Source of the DNA: Promethearchaeota archaeon
Lineage (GTDB): Archaea; Asgardarchaeota; Lokiarchaeia; Sigynarchaeales; SOKP01
Assembly (NCBI GenBank): GCA_019057735.1
Contig: JAHLWV010000092.1
Location: 1 to 8,331, forward strand
Direction: 5' to 3'
Length of the DNA: 8,331 nt
Shown: one piece after another, positions 7,622 to 8,331 of the stretch
Position numbering within the stretch: the stretch's first letter is position 1
Layout of the letters: every line of letters begins with the position of its first letter
The notes under the pieces: model-generated
Databases searched by the model: none
Told to the model about the DNA's origin: nothing
What the model saw: only the letters and a program-made list of their open reading frames with translations
Position numbers and translations under genes: made by a program

Positions 7622-7656
7622 ATGAGGAGGTAATCCTCATCTTGTATTTTATACAA
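7622..7656 (-). promoter_or_regulatory. Two adjacent dyads in the leader/promoter of the ABC operon
   Basis: ATGAGGA (7622-7628) and TCCTCAT (7634-7640) form a perfect 7-bp inverted repeat with a 5-nt spacer. Immediately beyond it TTGTAT (7642-7647) and ATACAA (7651-7656) form a 6-bp repeat with a 3-nt spacer. The second contains TATAAAAT on the minus strand, itself a possible TATA box. The pair lies 41-75 nt before the permease ATG, around or just after the expected transcription start, where archaeal repressors commonly bind. The first dyad is GC-richer than its surroundings, which makes chance less likely. It could also act as an RNA hairpin. Confidence 0.4.
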
Positions 7657-7674
7657 TTGTTATCAATTATATTC

Positions 7675-7685
7675 TATTTAAATAT
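7675..7685 (-). promoter_or_regulatory. Possible TATA box of the ABC operon
   Basis: TATTTAAATAT at 7675-7685 has a self-complementary ATTTAAAT core and would be read on the minus strand as a TATA element, placing the transcript start near 7650 and giving a leader of about 70 nt. An identical 11-mer lies at 7749-7759, 74 bp further out. That copy could be a second promoter or chance in this AT-rich stretch. The alternative TATA box for the operon is TATAAAAT near 7647-7654. Confidence 0.3.
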
Positions 7686-8049
7686 TTTTTAAAGTATAGT
7701 TCTCTATTCTCAACCGAATTATTCGATAAATAATATCATTTATTATATTATTTAAATATGTCGGAATTGATAAAACTATTTATTGCTTAGAAATATGACT
7801 TCAAATATTAAATTAATGATTATAGATTAAAGATATAGTAACTATCATTGCTCTGAAGCATTTTTAGTATATTTTCCATTTCTACTTTTGCCTTTTTTGA
7901 AAGAATTAAAATCAGATTAAATATTTCGATCCGCCTGCTACTTTTCTTGTTGGTGTAAAACTATATCGACACTCCTTAGGTACATAATTATAAAAAACAA
8001 TAATGAGTAATTATCTTGACTTTATGTAGAGAAAAAGACTTAATTAATC
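7686..8049. other. Intergenic region without a recognisable gene
   Basis: No start-to-stop reading frame with plausible coding character was found on either strand. The region is strongly AT-rich and stop-dense. It holds a second copy of TATTTAAATAT (7749-7759), a small dyad ATAGT/ACTAT (7835-7845), and a 4-bp stem TGCT/AGCA followed by T5 (7849-7865). A patch around 7927-7984 is richer in G and C than its surroundings. Read on the minus strand it gives a short stop-terminated frame with no start codon (7912-8010), possibly a gene remnant. No tRNA- or C/D-box-like fold was recognised. Confidence 0.5.
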
Positions 8050-8058
8050 TATAAAAAT
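8050..8058 (+). promoter_or_regulatory. Possible TATA box of the DUF169 gene
   Basis: TATAAAAAT at 8050-8058 is a good archaeal TATA match. It lies about 92 nt before the ATG at 8150, implying a transcript start near 8080 and a leader of about 70 nt. There is no other support. Confidence 0.3.
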
Positions 8059-8149
8059 ATCCTTGCACAAATTCTTACTTTAATCATTTTCGAATAATAA
8101 ACAAAAAAGTTTTAGAAAGATAATAAACTTCATTAAAAAGGTAATTTTT

Positions 8150-8331
8150 ATGGGTAGACACGAAAAAATAGATATAAAACTAAATAAATATCTTCGGTTA
8201 GCTACTTTCCCCGTTGCCGTAAAATTACTAAGGAATCCCGAAGAATTAAATGATATTAAATTTTTAAAAAAAACAGAAAAACAAATAGCGCTTTGTCAAA
8301 TTTTCAGCTATGCAAGGTATTATGGATGGAC
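8150..8331 (+). CDS. DUF169 family protein (3' truncated by window end)
   Basis: From the ATG at 8150 an open frame runs through the right edge, giving the first 60 residues. They read as the start of a DUF169 (PF02596) domain: LRLATFPVAVKLL at 15-27, a short acidic segment PEEL at 30-33, then ALCQIFSYARYYGW at 47-60. The PVAVKL strand and the CQ...AR.YGW helix with its Cys49 are the features by which I recognise this family; I did not run a profile search. DUF169 proteins are common in archaea and anaerobic bacteria and have no established reaction. AAGGT at 8138-8142, with seven bases between it and the ATG, supports this start. There is no signal peptide or membrane segment in the visible part, so it is probably cytoplasmic. 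It is transcribed away from the ABC operon across a 568-nt gap, so a functional link is not indicated. The rest of the gene, including the C-terminal half, lies outside the window. Confidence 0.78.
   Translation, partial: MGRHEKIDIKLNKYLRLATFPVAVKLLRNPEELNDIKFLKKTEKQIALCQIFSYARYYGW

Noticed and set aside
7675..7759. Repeated 11-mer TATTTAAATAT (7675-7685 and 7749-7759) as part of a repeat array or origin
   Set aside because: Only two copies with no regular spacing in very AT-rich DNA; a TATA element or chance explains them. No CRISPR-like or iteron-like array is present.
7849..7865. Small stem TGCT/AGCA followed by T5 as a terminator or C/D-box RNA
   Set aside because: A 4-bp stem is too weak, no gene on the plus strand precedes it, and although CTGA is present no matching C box was found.

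Overview
The window is an AT-rich stretch carrying six protein-coding genes, two of them cut by the window ends. It most likely comes from an archaeon, and a mesophilic Asgard (Lokiarchaeia-like) archaeon is my best guess. The reasons are TATA-like elements at the expected distance from gene starts, Shine-Dalgarno cores of the GAGGT/GGTGAT type, U-tract rather than GC-hairpin terminators, Arg codons that are mostly AGA/AGG, a surface ectodomain packed with N-glycosylation sequons, and a DUF169 gene. This placement is inference: there is no rRNA or universal marker, and other archaea or a low-GC bacterium are not excluded.

Left part, plus strand (2-1620): the 3' end of an iron-sulfur protein with a very cysteine-dense segment followed by two [4Fe-4S] ferredoxin motifs. 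A 116-nt gap with an inverted repeat and a TATA-like element follows, then a complete old-yellow-enzyme-type FMN oxidoreductase with a C-terminal four-cysteine motif. Together they look like redox metabolism, possibly with the Fe-S protein as electron carrier for the flavoenzyme.

Centre, minus strand (7581 down to 1823): a compact three-gene operon read as permease, ATPase, ATPase, with gaps of 28 and 19 nt. It encodes an ABC transporter of the MacB/LolCDE/FtsEX (type VII, mechanotransmission) superfamily. The 1380-residue permease is a tandem fusion of two FtsX/MacB modules with about ten membrane spans. Its second external domain is about 660 residues and contains what looks like an inserted beta-sandwich domain. 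Two distinct, intact ATPases may form a heterodimer under the pseudo-dimeric permease. The substrate is unknown.

Right part (7582-8331): a 568-nt intergenic region with the operon promoter, two short dyads in its predicted 5' leader, and a slightly GC-richer patch that may be a gene relic. It is followed by the start of a DUF169 gene on the plus strand, which the window cuts. No tRNA, rRNA, CRISPR array, insertion sequence or phage gene was seen. The ABC operon is the most distinctive content; I did not find a convincing wholly new system.
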